The notes: a model not told the origin generated them from the letters alone. 64,000 nt of DNA from Cladocopium goreaui (GCA_947184155.2 CAMXCT020001868.1:572104-636103), one strand, 5' to 3'. Numbered from the stretch's first letter, positions 21,375 through 33,118 are shown. Made by a program: numbers and translations.

Positions 21375-22019
21375 GTTAATAAGATGCAAACAGGATATAT
21401 TTATTAAGTGCTTTTTATGGCTCGAAAGGGTATCACAATTTTGCACCGGCCAATTGTCGTGTGGTCAAGTTCTAGTGTGTGGACAAGTCCTGTTAAGGCC
21501 GATTCTGTCGAAGAAGCAATGGAACCGAGCACTCCTCGCTACGAAAGGCTCCATGGCTGAGATTTATAAGTGCCAATTGCGACTCCAGATGTCTGATATT
21601 ATTTGTTGATATTTTGTTGATATGTTCCCAAAGTATCCCAAATGTACCAATGATCGTCCCAATGATGTTGTTGATCTTATTTGCAACTGCTGTTTCGGGT
21701 TGATGTCGCGACCAGACTTGCAACTGTAGGCTGTTTGTTGATGTTATGCGCACATGGGATTTGATGATATTTCAATGTCCATTTCATGTGTCTTTCTGGT
21801 GATTTGAGTATAATTATGGTTCGAAAAGACTAGGTTCCCCCAAAAAAGTCAGGGATCAATGATGATAAATGGAGGTTGCTTAAGTCATGGGTGATCCCCA
21901 TTTGTCACCAGTCGGTTGTTTCAATGCTGGTCCAATGACTTGGATGACTGGGACTAAGCGGCTAGCCCCATGACAAAAGCTCTACTGATGATCCCAGAGC
22001 CTTCAGCCAGGTTTGCCAG

Positions 22020-22105
22020 GCTTGTGGTGGTGGTTGACTACCGCAAGCGTGGCTGGCATGTTGGGCGGATTTTGGCCGCAGTTGGCCTCAGGAAAAACCA
22101 ATGGG
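22020..22105 (+). CDS. Candidate internal exon, 28 codons
   Basis: Acceptor GGTTTGCCAG and donor TGGG^GTACCT bracket LVVVVDYRKRGWHVGRILAA and VGLRKNQW. A beta-strand-like hydrophobic start then a basic/aromatic segment. A 10-bp GTACCTGCGG triple repeat follows directly. Confidence 0.6.
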
Positions 22106-22647
22106 GTACCTGCGGGTACCTGCGGGTACCTTTAGCATAGCTATCCACACTAGACATGAGTCATTTAGCATCGCAAAGTGGACATTGACAGATGATTTAC
22201 CATGATTTACCATGATGTTTGAAACATAGTGATTCTCAATGGCGATGTGACATTACCAGAGAGTACCTGGATTTGTTCCAATTTCGAAACTACGAATTGG
22301 AGGGTTTTTGAGCGGCAAGAAATAGTCATGTCCCATCCCAGGTTGACGACTTGAGTCACTTGAGGGATTGTGGATGGCCAGTCCAGATCTTTTCATATCT
22401 TTTCATATCTTTTCCCCAACCTTGGATAGACAAATAGCAGGATTTTTATGTTTTTTTTTTTGAGAATGCCATGTTTTTTTTCACTCTTCCATAATCTTCC
22501 ATGGTTTGAGTATGGCGCAAAATCCTGGCTGCCAGGACCACTGTAGTGAAGCAAATTCTGCAAACAGTGCTGGCCTCTGATGGGAAGGATTGAAGAATTG
22601 AAGCTTCAGCAAAATCACTGCAAGTCGACAGCATGTTTCTGAATTCA

Positions 22648-22753
22648 TACCCTCTGGTAAACTAACAGTTTGCTATTGAAAATGGCCATTTATAGTGGAT
22701 TTTCCCATTAAAAATGGTGATTTTCCATAGTTATGTTAGTTTACCAGAGGGTA
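22648..22753. mobile_element. Family I inverted-repeat element
   Basis: TACCCTCTGGTAAACTAACA and TTAGTTTACCAGAGGGTA with TA at both ends. The upstream frame ASAKSLQVDSMFLNSYPL leads into the element and stays open across a hypothetical splice at 22657-22749, although a TGA lies farther upstream. Confidence 0.8.
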
Positions 22754-23045
22754 TATGTCTCTCTCCCATTTATTTGGTCTATTGGTCTGAAAATAGAGTA
22801 CCCGTTTAATCCGATTTGTTTATCAGAATGTTCCTCATAAAGGTCTCGCAAAGTCATAATGTATGGGACATCCACAACTTTTTGGATAAACGAATCAGTT
22901 ATTTCCCCATGATGTCCCAAGAATTTTATGAATCTCTCGGTTTGACACTTCCATCAGCCGTTTTTCAATGTTACATTCCCCACTGGTCAAGGTTATATAC
23001 ATTATACATCCCATTTTTCTTCCAGTAATGTCCAGTTGTTGTGAG

Positions 23046-23165
23046 TATATAGATAGATAGATAGATTGATAGAATTTGATAGACAGATAGAAAGATAGAT
23101 TGATAGAATTTGATAGACAGATAGACAGACAGACAGACAGATAGATAGATAGATTGATAGATAGG
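23046..23165. repeat. GATA/GACA tetranucleotide array
   Basis: Alternating GATA and GACA runs with two TTGATAGAATTTGATAGA interruptions. It leads directly into the GGATCGCTTGGAGCG repeats. Confidence 0.85.
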
Positions 23166-23245
23166 GTCGGGGGTTCGCTTGGAGCGCCGGAAAGTGGATC
23201 GCTTCGAGCGCCGGAAAGGGGATCGCTTGGAACGCCGAAAAGTAA
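23166..23245. repeat. About 24-bp direct repeats, left arm of an inverted pair
   Basis: Three units of the type GGATCGCTTGGAGCGCCGGA are present. Their reverse complements, with CpG-to-TpG style changes, occur at 24240-24340. Confidence 0.65.
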
Positions 23246-23529
23246 CACGTACTTACACAATCTTACACATAAGAGATACATAGCGCTAGAGCTACATATA
23301 TACACAGAGACATAGACACATAAATGATCATGAATGGACACATTCATACGTGCCTACACGCTGGAGCACTGAAGCACGCACGTAGTGACATTGATAGATG
23401 CACGCAGGTCCACATTCTACATGATCTGCCTTCCGGCGATCGAAGTGATTCTGCTCTCCGACCCTCTCAGTGTTCCACAGTATTTGCGTTCGAGTACACC
23501 CATAGGTCATGCGTTTGCATTTGCGTGGT

Positions 23530-23830
23530 TGTGACACATACAGACATGCATACATACATGCATGCATGAATGCATGCATGCCTATACACATGTATGCATG
23601 CACGCATGCATACATGCAGACATTCATACATGCAAACATGTTTGCATGCTCGCTTACCTAGTCACACCAACATACAGAAACACAGACACCGCGTGCGCAA
23701 TGACATGCATACCTGCATACCTACATACCTACCTGCATACATACGGACATGCATACATACACATAGCTTTCAGAAACGGGGGATACAAAGATACAGACAG
23801 ACACAAATACATGCATGGATGATCATGGAT
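23530..23830. repeat. CATG/CATA microsatellite-rich tract
   Basis: Runs of CATGCATGCATA and ACATACCTGCATAC dominate. Cys/His/Met-rich open frames over it are artefacts of the repeat. Confidence 0.8.
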
Positions 23831-24239
23831 GCATGCAAGCATGGTAGCATCGTAGCATGCATGCACGTATACACAGTGACGCATACACAGACATATATAT
23901 ATATATATATACATATAGCATGCATGTCAGCATGGCAATCCAGGGCTGGCGTGGAATCGCGGGATGCATGAATGGGACGGATTCATGTCAGTGAAGGGTC
24001 ATGTGCAGTGCCTGTGTCTGCATGACAGCAGGAAAGATGATGAGGTTGCTGTGCCTGTGTGTGCACAGGAACATGGACGTTATTATCCCACCCCACCCCC
24101 ACCCACCCGACTATGGGTGCGCAAGTGAGTGACATGTTTTGCCTTGGGTGCGCAGCGCAAGTGAGTGAAATTTCGGATGCGCAAGTGAGTGCGTGACCGT
24201 GTCCCCAAGTTGAAACCTAAAGGTCTCATTCTCTGGTGG

Positions 24240-24345
24240 TCTAAGTGATCCACTTTTTGGTGCTCTAAGTGATCCCATGGTGCTCTAAGTGATCTGGCGC
24301 TCTAAGTGATCCGCTTTCCGGTGCTTGAAGTGATCCCCTAACAGA
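24240..24345. repeat. About 24-bp repeats, right arm of an inverted pair
   Basis: Five units of the type GGTGCTCTAAGTGATCC, the reverse complement of the units at 23166-23245, followed by GATA-type repeats as on the other side. Confidence 0.65.
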
Positions 24346-24599
24346 TAGATAGGTAGATAGATAGGTAGCTGGATAAATAGCTAGATTGATATACATCCCA
24401 AGAATTTCCACCATGTTTGAGCTAGTTAAATCATGTTACATCATGGTTAATCCACCATGATTTGGATATCATTCCCCCACTGTGTTCCGGACCACCCGGG
24501 GCCCAGGTTCAACAACACAATGCGGAGGCCATGGAACTTGACATCGGGTGCTGTACTCAGTCGATATGTTCCCGGTAGGTTTTGTGTTGACGCTGGCTT

Positions 24600-25380
24600 T
24601 CCTCATGGTGATGTAAAATATGTATAGAGGGCACATATATATATATACATACACATATTAATATATATATATATATTTATACAAGTCTATACATAACTAT
24701 ACTACATAGTTATGCATGTTCAGCATAGATAGATCTTTGGAGGGATTTTCATGTCTTGATTCAACACCTGAAAAACTCATGTAAACATATGTGTGTGTAT
24801 TTCTTCAGCAACTTGATGACAAGGACGGAAGATGGTTTGCAGCTGCCGTTTAACACACATGATTGGGATATAGGCCCGACATTGGTTGATTGGGATGCTA
24901 TTCCTTATAAATATTAATCAATTGACATTGGGATATGGCCGATTCATGCTGATTCAATATCAAAAGCAATTCCCCCATATTCCGGCATTCCCTTTTTTTT
25001 TAAGATCGTGGTAGAGCCAATTGAATCATCAGCAGTGGCTGTGCTTTGGACGAGTTGAAATCCTTGGTTGTGGGGCCAAGGCGTTGCGTAGCAACGTGCA
25101 CTGAATGTACGGTTCTCTTTGATACGGTTTTGTGTAAAAATAGGGGATACTCCAATTGATGACATTCTAGGAAGGTGTACATATTCTATATACCATCTAT
25201 ATTTATATGATATATATATATATATATATATATCACGTATATATAATATTATATATATATATGTATATCATATCATTATATATATATATCATATCATATA
25301 TATATATCATATCATATATATATAGTTTGTCATATGATATATATATATATATACATGTTCTAAGCATGGGGCTTTGTTGG
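24600..25380. other. AT-rich intron or spacer with TATATA tracts
   Basis: TA microsatellites sit at 24635-24690 and 25205-25355. A possible acceptor TTTTTTTTAAG at 25004 is followed by IVVEPIESSAVAVLWTS, but no donor was found, so it is not called. Confidence 0.5.
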
Positions 25381-25457
25381 TTGTTCCAAAATGTTCAAAA
25401 AAGAAACCATGATACCTCTATTTTATCATCGAAAAGATGGTTACTTTCTCCGCCTTT

Positions 25458-25568
25458 AACGAACGCCCGAGGCAGGCACGTGCCATCGCAACGGTGAAGC
25501 TGGACGATGAACAGTTTTCCCAGCTGAATTTTAGAACTTTCCTGGGGATTCAAACAACCCCACTGTGA
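25458..25568 (+). CDS. Candidate terminal exon, about 36 codons
   Basis: The frame reads NERPRQARAIATVKLDDEQF and on to GIQTTPL and TGA 25566-25568. The acceptor may be CCCGAG at 25471. Boundaries uncertain. Confidence 0.4.
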   Translation, partial: NERPRQARAIATVKLDDEQFSQLNFRTFLGIQTTPL

Positions 25569-25873
25569 ATCCCACTCCCTTGATATTTAATACTACCTAA
25601 ATGGTTCCAGAATCTTCCAAATAAGTATAAATTCCTGCACTTAAGAGTCTTATGACTTCGGGGGGGTGTTTTTTTCTTTTAAATTTTGGCTGGAGGAGAT
25701 TCATTAAGGGTTTTTTGACCACCAACCACTTGTTCAATGCTTCACCGTCTCTTCTTGGGGTCACGGTCCTGCTGAAATTTTCTCGGCGCCAGGAAAAAAC
25801 TGGACTTGGACATCCTGACAGGCGGGTAATCTCATCGGAAACGTCTGCTGATCTTGTTTTAATAGATTCATGA

Positions 25874-25960
25874 CCCATAGGATCCATGCATGGTATATAT
25901 GCTAACATTGGGGGTATACTGATGGTAAATGTTACCATATATAGCATACATGGATCCTAT
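25874..25960. mobile_element. Family III palindromic element, truncated at the right tip
   Basis: CCCATAGGATCCATGC at the left and CATACATGGATCCTAT at the right. The final GGG is missing. TGA precedes the left end and appears at the right junction. Confidence 0.75.
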
Positions 25961-26405
25961 GACCAAAATACTCGTACATGTGTATCATTTTGTATCGATG
26001 TTTCCATGATTTTCCATGATTTTCCACGTAAAGTACGCATTTCAATGTGGCGAAGATACATGAAGATACTGAGATTCGGCATGGATGATGTGTCAGGCAA
26101 GACTCGCAAGACTGTTTGCACTTCAAGATGTAGAGATGCATACACCATTGAATGTGTTTTCAAATGTTTTCAGGTTGTCAAGCATGTAATCTATATCAAT
26201 CATGCTGGTTCGTCTGTGGGCGTGAGTGGTTGTGAGGTTTTATTGTCATGGACCGGCGAGCACGGATCATCGTTGTGGCATGCCTAGATTCAGGGTGTGC
26301 ACCGGTGGCCATTGGTGCACGTTTGCTGCAGATGTCGGCTTTCATTGACAGTCTCATTGTATCACAGTGCATAATTTCCTTCTGGCACCCAAGATTGAAG
26401 GTTGG

Positions 26406-26491
26406 AAAGTAGCATATGTACAGCATATGTACAGCATATGTACAGCATATGTACAGCATATGTACAGCATATGTACAGCATATGTACAGCA
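26406..26491. repeat. 11-bp tandem repeat CATATGTACAG, about 8 units
   Basis: Perfect or near-perfect units of CATATGTACAG. CATATG and GTAC are each palindromic. Confidence 0.9.
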
Positions 26492-26530
26492 GTATGAGTG
26501 TGAAAGTTGCTACTCAAAATGTCAACGGAG

Positions 26531-26617
26531 GTCGAGTGTCTACGTGACGGCAAAGCTTTGTCGAGACTGCGGGAGGCTTTGTGCGTCGCCGCGATGATGC
26601 CTTTGGATTGGAAGTGA
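26531..26617 (+). CDS. Candidate terminal exon, 28 codons
   Basis: After CAACGGAG the frame reads VECLRDGKALSRLREALCVA and AMMPLDWK to TGA 26615-26617. GC-rich island with amphipathic helix character. A donor at GGAAG^TGAATG is unlikely. Confidence 0.45.
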   Translation, partial: VECLRDGKALSRLREALCVAAMMPLDWK

Positions 26618-26814
26618 ATGGTTCACGCTTCAAAATAAACGAATAATGTTGCGTCCTGATTAGTGTGTGCCCCCCCCCCCCTAAACTATTTCTGGACTCT
26701 CTTTAAAGTAGAAAGTCAAAAATTTTCTTCCCAAAAGAAAAACATATCCTCAATTAAGTAAGGATTTCAATTGGCTACAATTGAAATCTAATTACTATTG
26801 TTTTTTTTTGCCGA

Positions 26815-27355
26815 TGAAGTTGTGGTATTTGTAGTACTTGTAGTACTTGTAGTACATGTAGTACTTGTAGTACTTGTAGTACTTGTAGTACTTGTAGTAC
26901 TTGTAGTACTTGTAGTACTTGTAGTACATGTAGTACTTGTAGTACTTGTAGTTGTAGTACTTGTAGTACTTGTAGTACTTGTAGTACTTGTAGTACTTGT
27001 AGTACTTGTAGTACTTGTAGTACTTGTAGTACATGTAGTACTTGTAGTACTTGTAGTACATGTAGTACTTGTAGTACTTGTAGTACTTGTAGTACTTGTA
27101 GTACTTGTAGTACTTGTAGTACTTGTAGTACATGTAGTACTTGTAGTACTTGTAGTACTTGTAGTACATGTAGTACTTGTAGTACATGTAGTACTTGTAG
27201 TACTTGTAGTACATGTAGTACTTGTAGTACTTGTACTTGTAGTACTTGTAGTACTTGTAGTACTTGTAGTACTTATAGTACTTGTAGTACTTGTAGTACT
27301 TGTAGTACATGTAGTACATGTAGTACTTGTAATTAGTACTTGTAATTAGTACTTG
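26815..27355. repeat. 9-bp GTAGTACTT tandem array
   Basis: About 58 units of GTAGTACTT with GTAGTACAT variants and a few slips. The unit has internal symmetry (AAGTACTAC on the other strand), so both strands show long open frames of VLVV or YYK type that should not be read as genes. Confidence 0.95.
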
Positions 27356-27365
27356 TAATTACACA

Positions 27366-29163
27366 TTCTTTAATAAGGGTTTAATAAGGGATTGGTTCTT
27401 TTGGGAAAGGCTTGGGGTTTGAATTTGGCAATTTTGGAAATGGCTTGCTTCCCTTCTGGGCTTCCAGGGGCTGCTCTGGCACAGCTTGCTGCAATAGTGA
27501 ACCCAGCAAACAAACCTACTAAAGTGAAATGGGGCCTCTACTGGTCCAGGGCCTTGGAAAATTGTGGAAAAGCTGTTCTTTAATAAGGGTTTAATAAGGG
27601 ATTGGTTCTTTTGGGAAAGGCTTGCAGTTTGAATTTGGCAATTTTGGAAATGGCTTGCTTCCCTTCTCTTCAGGGGCTGCTCTGGCACAGCTTGCTGCAA
27701 TAGTGAACCCAGCAAACAAACCTACTAAAGTGAAATGGGGCCTCTACTGGTCCAGGGCCTTGGAAAATTGTGGGAAAGCTGTTCTTTAATAAGGGTTTAA
27801 TAAGGGATTGGTTCTTTTGGGAAAGGCTTGCAGTTTGAATTTGGCAATTTTGGAAATGGCTTGCTTCCCTTCTGCAGGGGCTGCTCTGGCACAGCTTGCT
27901 GCAATAGTGAACCCAGCAAACAAACCTACTAAAGTGAAATGGGGCCTCTACTGGTCCAGGGCCTTGGAAAATTGTGGGAAAGCTGTTCTTTAATAAGGGT
28001 TTAATAAGGGATTGGTTCTTTTGGGAAAGGCTTGCAGTTTGAATTTGGCAATTTTGGAAAAGGCTTGCTTCTCTTTCTTCAGGAGCTGCTCTGGCACAGC
28101 TTGCTGCAATAGTGAACCCAGCAAACAAACCTACTAAAGTGAAATGGGGCCTCTACTGGTCCAGGGCCTTGGAAAATTGTGGGAAAGCTGTTCTTTAATA
28201 AGGGTTTAATAAGGGATTGGTTCTTTTGGGAAAGGCTTGCAGTTTGAACTTGGCAATTTTGGAAATGGCTTGCTTCCCTTCTTCAGGGGCTGCTCTGGCA
28301 CAGCTTGCTGCAATAGTGAACCCAGCAAACAAACCTACTAAAGTGAAATGGAGCCTCTCCTGGTCCAGGGCTTTGGAAAATTGTGGAAAAGCTGTTCTTT
28401 AATAAGGGTTTAATAAGGGATTGGTTCTTTTGGGAAAGGCTTGGAGTTTGAATTTGGCAATTTTGGAAAAGGCTTGCTTCCCTTCTGGGCTTCCAGGGGC
28501 TGCTCTGGCACAGCTTGCTGCAAGAGTGAACCCAGCAAACAAACCTACTAAAGTGAAATGGAGCCTCTCCTGGTCCAGGGCCTTGGAAAATTGTGGAAAA
28601 GCTGTTCTTTAATAAGGGTTTAATAAGGGATTGGTTCTTTTGGGAAAGGCTTGCAGTTTGAATTTGGCAATTTTGGAAATGGCTTGCTTCCCTTCTTCAG
28701 GGGCTGCTCTGGCACAGCTTGCTGCAATAGTGAACCCAGCAAACAAACCTACTAAAGTGAAATGGGGCCTCTACTGGTCCAGGGCCTTGGAAAATTGTGG
28801 GAAAGCTGTTCTTTAATAAGGGTTTAATAAGGGATTTGTTCTTTTGGGAAAGGCTTGCAGTTTGAATTTGGCAATTTTGGAAATGGCTTGCTTCCCTTCT
28901 TCAGGAGCTGCTCTGGCACAGCTTGCTGCAGTAGTGAACCCAGCAAACAAACCTACTAAAGTGAAATGGGGCCTCTACTGGTCCAGGGCCTTGGAAAATT
29001 GTGGGAAAGCTGTTCTTTAATAAGGGTTTAATAAGGGATTGGTTCTTTTTGGGAAAGGCTTGCAGTTTGAATTTGGCAATTTTGGAAATGGCTTGCTTCC
29101 CTTCTTCAGGGGCTGCTCTGGCACAGCTTGCTGCAATAGTGAACCCAGCAAACAAACCTACTC
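27366..29163. repeat. 204-210-bp tandem array, about 8.8 units
   Basis: The unit start GCTGTTCTTTAATAAGGG recurs at 27572, 27778, 27982, 28187, 28391, 28601, 28805 and 29009. Each unit has an open stretch reading GAALAQLAAIVNPANKP that ends at the TAA in CTTTAATAAG. Units are nearly identical except around the pyrimidine-AG just before GGGCTGCTCTGG (CTTCTTCAG, CTTCTGCAG, CTTCTGGGCTTCCAG). The array breaks off at 29163. It could be an amplified exon-containing segment or a satellite. Confidence 0.9.
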
Positions 29164-29487
29164 AGATAGAGATGCATTTACAGGCTCAGATAGGGAGATG
29201 AGCAAAAAATTGACTGAGCTACAGCGTTTTTGAGAAAAAATGCCTCTCAGCAATTACAGTTTTTTTTGCAAAAAAAAGGGCTCTCCCAATTTTGTTTTGC
29301 CACAAAAGCGAACCCTCCAAACAATACATGAGTTTCAGAATAATTTGGAAAAATTTGCCACAATAGCGACCCTAGGTACTAATCAGGACTCAACATTAGT
29401 TCATCAGCTGGTTGGTGGTGACTGGAACCTATAAATGGCTGAATTCTGTGGTTTATGGTAGATATAACTACGTATAGTTAATGAATG

Positions 29488-29609
29488 CTGGTTGGTGGTT
29501 TGGAACCATGGAATTTTGAATGACTTTCCAGAAACAGTTGGGAATGGAACAAACATCCAAACTGACGAACTCCATGATTTTTCAGAGGGGTAGGTATACC
29601 ACCAACCAG
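29488..29609. mobile_element. Family II inverted-repeat element, long variant
   Basis: CTGGTTGGTGGTTTGGAACC ... CCACCAACCAG, with the extra GGAATTTTGAATGACTTTCC block shared only with the 42928 copy. Confidence 0.8.
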
Positions 29610-29694
29610 TCAGTTGCTTTTGGAACTGGACTGGAATCCACCGGAACTAGGATGAGCAAGTGGGTTCACTTACTATTTCCAGCCCACAACTTAT

Positions 29695-29800
29695 ATGGGT
29701 ATGGATCAACACCTATTAATACCATTTTTAGGGGGATGAACATCCATTTACCAGCTATTTTGATGTTCACCAGGGGTACAAGGTTTTGACACACTGCCAT
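29695..29800. repeat. Dispersed repeat family V, copy 2
   Basis: Homologous to 4191-4290 in the same orientation, sharing GATGAACATCCATTTACC and the GGTTTTGACACACTGCCAT end. Confidence 0.6.
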
Positions 29801-29870
29801 ATATCACAATGAAAAAACAATTCTTGGAGCAAATGGATCATCTTTTCGGAGCCGTCGCGGGAAGTTGCAG

Positions 29871-29916
29871 GTGTTGCCTGAGGAGAATACGAACAAGTTG
29901 AAGGTGGCTGCCAGCG
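29871..29916 (+). CDS. Candidate internal exon, 15 codons
   Basis: Acceptor GAAGTTGCAG and donor CCAGCG^GTGTCG bracket VLPEENTNKLKVAAS. Short but with both splice motifs. Confidence 0.45.
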
Positions 29917-30156
29917 GTGTCGATCAAATCCCATCTCAACCGTTAGCTAAGCAGTTCTAGCCATTGATCAAATGGAAATGTAATCAACTGTCTCAGCTGG
30001 TATAGTATATTTTTGTATATATCATTGTATATATCATTGTATTATCATTGTATAGCATGTTCAAATATGATCAATTATTAATTATAACTGATCAATCTTA
30101 TCGCAGCTTCCTGGATATAATCATATCCTGCCTCTTTTGTTTTTCTGCGTAAACAG

Positions 30157-30234
30157 CGCTTGGAGGTGCTGTTTAATCCAGAGCTTGGCTTCAGCAAGCG
30201 CCTCTACGTGGACTTCAATTTGGTGCTGAAGCAG
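30157..30234 (+). CDS. Candidate internal exon, 26 codons
   Basis: A strong pyrimidine tract (CCTCTTTTGTTTTTCTGCG) and AAACAG precede RLEVLFNPELGFSKRLYVDF and NLVLKQ, then AAGCAG^GTCGCT. 78 nt, phase 0 at both ends, clear coding composition. Family not recognised. Confidence 0.65.
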
Positions 30235-30359
30235 GTCGCTCATAACGGGGCAACGGGTCCGAGAGCAGGTGTGAGTTGCTCAAGATGCCTACAAAAAGAG
30301 TGGGTTTTGAATCAGCAAAATATGGAGATTGAAGCAAACACAGTGAAATATGACAAATA

Positions 30360-31059
30360 GATATCTTGTGTGTATGACTACGAATTATATAAGCAAAACA
30401 CTGCGTTGGGAGTTTCATCCATGTTTTGGTGTTGTTCAGAATGTGTCCGCAACATGATGGGATGATGATCCATGTGATGGTCCCAACAAAAAACAGATCA
30501 ACAGTTATCATCAAGAGGAGTGAGCTGGACTAAGACTGCAGTATACACCCGCCTTGTTACTTATTATTTCAGCTGTCCCTGGGAGCATGATGAAGCAGAC
30601 GTCATTTTGTTTGGTTCTTCGTATTTATAATTTTATATCTATGTCTAGATATTTAAATGTATTATTATGTTTTTGTTCTATTTGTTAGTTAAATGACTAT
30701 CTTGTTTTCATAAAGTTTGGTTGTTTTTGTTCCTGTGTCACGAATGGTTCACGAATGAATTGACTATTGATTGGATGGAAATCTGAGGCTACTCAAAACC
30801 AGGTCAGACCCCCCAAAGATCTAGACCTATCAGGGTATACCAAAAAAGGAAAACATGGGAAAAATAATCACGTTTCACGTTTGCCATGAAAACATACCCG
30901 TGAGGGTATCCGGATATCCTCATTTTTGCTGATATTAAGCCTATTAAAGGAGATGAACTGGTTATGAACCAATAGATATCCCCATTAATAGGGCATTATA
31001 TGGCCTTATGCACCCCAGCAACATCACCATCATCATCATCATCAACCACTATTAACCAG
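30360..31059. other. AT-rich intron or spacer, no gene seen
   Basis: Only a short CAT run (31025-31045) stands out. No exon or terminal-repeat element was recognised. Confidence 0.6.
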
Positions 31060-31205
31060 CCATCATCACCTTCAATCGCGGGTCGCCCACTGAAAAGGTG
31101 AAGCTTCGACAATCTCTGGACGGTTTAACCCAACGACCTGACCTTTGCCTGCCCAGCAAGTGTCCCTCAGCAGCAAGTTTCACCACGCGTTGCTTCGATG
31201 GGTAG
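31060..31205 (+). CDS. Candidate exon
   Basis: After ATTAACCAG the frame reads IITFNRGSPTEKVKLRQSLD and stays open to TAG 31203-31205. A good donor GAAAAG^GTGAAG at 31098 would make it a 39-nt exon instead. Confidence 0.4.
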
Positions 31206-31273
31206 TTGAGCAGTTTCTAAAAATTGTGGGTTTGATGATGTTTTTGGAGGCACTTTTTCAGTCAATATGTTAG
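31171..31273 (+). CDS. Candidate exon, alternative or overlapping
   Basis: Acceptor TGTCCCTCAG followed by SKFHHALLRWVVEQFLKIVG, open to TAG 31271-31273, in a different frame from the preceding entry. At most one of the two overlapping readings is likely right over 31171-31205. Confidence 0.35.
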
Positions 31274-31673
31274 GTTCCAAATAGTGAAGTGTTTGATATT
31301 GATGCTACATTGGCCATAGAATTTCGGATTGCAGTGATTACTGAATTTGGAGTTGGAGTTGGATTTTCCACACAACCATCCAGTCCTGGAGTCACGTTGG
31401 ATGAGTTTCTTGCACCACATATTTTCGATCGGCGGTCGGTTGATCATCTCCTGGATTTCGAAATCACCAAATCAATAGCTTTCATATTTATAATGGTGGT
31501 ATCCAAAAATGGATGTCAGGTTTCACCTGGAGGGGTGTGGGGGTGGTATAAAATGTACAATATAAATATGGAAACCCCCAAATGCTGATCCCCAATTCAA
31601 CTTTTTTTTGGGTTTCCACTGGATGTCAGCGATTTGTTTCCGCTGTGTTACCACTTGTTCATACTTCTTCCAG

Positions 31674-31739
31674 GTGATGCTGCAGTAAGCCATGGCCTGA
31701 ATCAGCTGATGGATATGAAACGAGCGGACCGGAGAAACG
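31674..31739 (+). CDS. Candidate internal exon, 21 codons
   Basis: A strong acceptor TTCATACTTCTTCCAG precedes DAAVSHGLNQLMDMKRADRR and N, ending before AACG^GCGTTT, a possible GC-type donor. The helix-like sequence is well separated from its AT-rich flanks. Confidence 0.5.
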
Positions 31740-32466
31740 GCGTTTTCCGAAACCTTTTCCGAAACGGTTCCCCCGGATGTTTTTGTTTGCTTCAACCATC
31801 GACAATGGGGTTTTTGTTAGTGGTTGTAGAATCAACATGAATCAACCATAATGGGAGTATAATATAGATATATATATAATATATATATATATATAGTATA
31901 ATGGGATCTAGGATTTGGCTGTGTTTGCTGGTTTTTGTTGCCCAAGATTTTCCAACTTTGTGGGTATAAATGATGACAGGCGATCAAAATTGTGTGTACC
32001 AAAGTGGGAATTTTACCCGTAAAGAAGCGATGTGTTTGCTGTGGCAATCGTATCGGGACACAACAAGCAGCTACGCTATGAAGTGATGGATTCATCATAG
32101 GCTTTGCAATTTCATCATAGGATGCGAGCAAGTCAACCACGATTTGAATGTTGAAATCGAGCTGGATGTCGATATAGGTGGCATCGCTTTGAGAATTCGC
32201 AAAAAAGGTTTCTGCCATCGTTGGCGAAGGCCATTTTATACAGAGTCAAGAATTCCATTGATCTTCCCAACGACAGTAGGGTAACATCATCTATCAATGG
32301 ATTGTCGGACTCATTGCTGGGTTTCATTGCCAGAGGGTATTCCACTTGCTGTGCCGTTTTCAAGACGATCGTGGCTATTAAAATCCTCACCAACTGTTGC
32401 TGATGATTCCATGATTTGGTGGATAACTTGTGTTCAATCGCCCATGACTTGGTAGTTAAATACAAT

Positions 32467-32568
32467 CTGGTTGGTGGTTTGTTTTTTTTTTAATATAATT
32501 TTGCATAATATATGGGATAATCATCCCATTGACTCATATCTTTCAGAGGGGCTCGAAGCACCAACCAG
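32467..32568. mobile_element. Family II inverted-repeat element with 4-bp target duplication
   Basis: CTGGTTGGTGGTTTG ... GAAGCACCAACCAG, flanked by CAAT on both sides. Confidence 0.8.
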
Positions 32569-32705
32569 CAATTTTTCTGTCATTGAACAGATATTGTACA
32601 ATGTAGTCAACCGTACGAACCAACGATTAACCAAATATAGTTAAGCAGTTAAGATCAGTTAGGCATAAACCTCATTTGTTAACGGTTCCCGACGGTTCCC
32701 AGCAG

Positions 32706-32820
32706 GAGCGCATCCATGTTCTGAAGCTCATGAACTCCTTCCCGAGTGCCGTGTGCATCGAAGACATTGAGACTCAGCGTGGGTCCCAGCGGTTGAGAAG
32801 ATGCCTGTCCATTGATCAGA
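32706..32820 (+). CDS. Candidate exon, 38 codons
   Basis: Acceptor GGTTCCCAGCAG, then ERIHVLKLMNSFPSAVCIED, IETQRGSQRLRRCLSIDQ. The frame stays open to TAA 32886-32888, so the 3' end is not fixed; a donor CAGC^GTGGGT occurs at 32780. Clearly coding in composition; family not recognised. Confidence 0.55.
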
Positions 32821-33013
32821 AATCATCCCCAAGTGGATGGCGAATGTGGAAAATCCTTTCGTTTCTTGCTGTTCTTTTGCGAAGATAACCATCACCACCA
32901 AAAGATGACAGTTGAATTTGATTTCTGTGGACGGTCAAAGATTGACCATGGGATTTGCGCCAAAAAAAAATGCTGTGATTTGGAAAATTTGGGTTCATCC
33001 CAGCTATAGTGAG

Positions 33014-33118
33014 TACCCTCTGGTAAACTAACATAACTATGGAAAATCACCATTTTTAATGGGGAAATCCACTATAAATGGCCATTTTCAATAGCTATTT
33101 TGACATAACCAGAGGGTA
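33014..33118. mobile_element. Family I inverted-repeat element
   Basis: TACCCTCTGGTAAACTAACA ... TGACATAACCAGAGGGTA with TA ends. Right arm diverged like the 41979 copy. Confidence 0.8.

Noticed and set aside
23328-23971. Cys/His/Met-rich small proteins on both strands
   Set aside because: They follow the CATG/CATA microsatellite and lack any non-repeat content.
26795-27349. Proteins of 174-183 aa made of YYK or VLVV repeats
   Set aside because: Pure translation of the 9-bp GTAGTACTT array on both strands.
27366-29163. CRISPR-like array
   Set aside because: Units are contiguous 204-210-bp repeats with no unique spacers, in a eukaryotic context.
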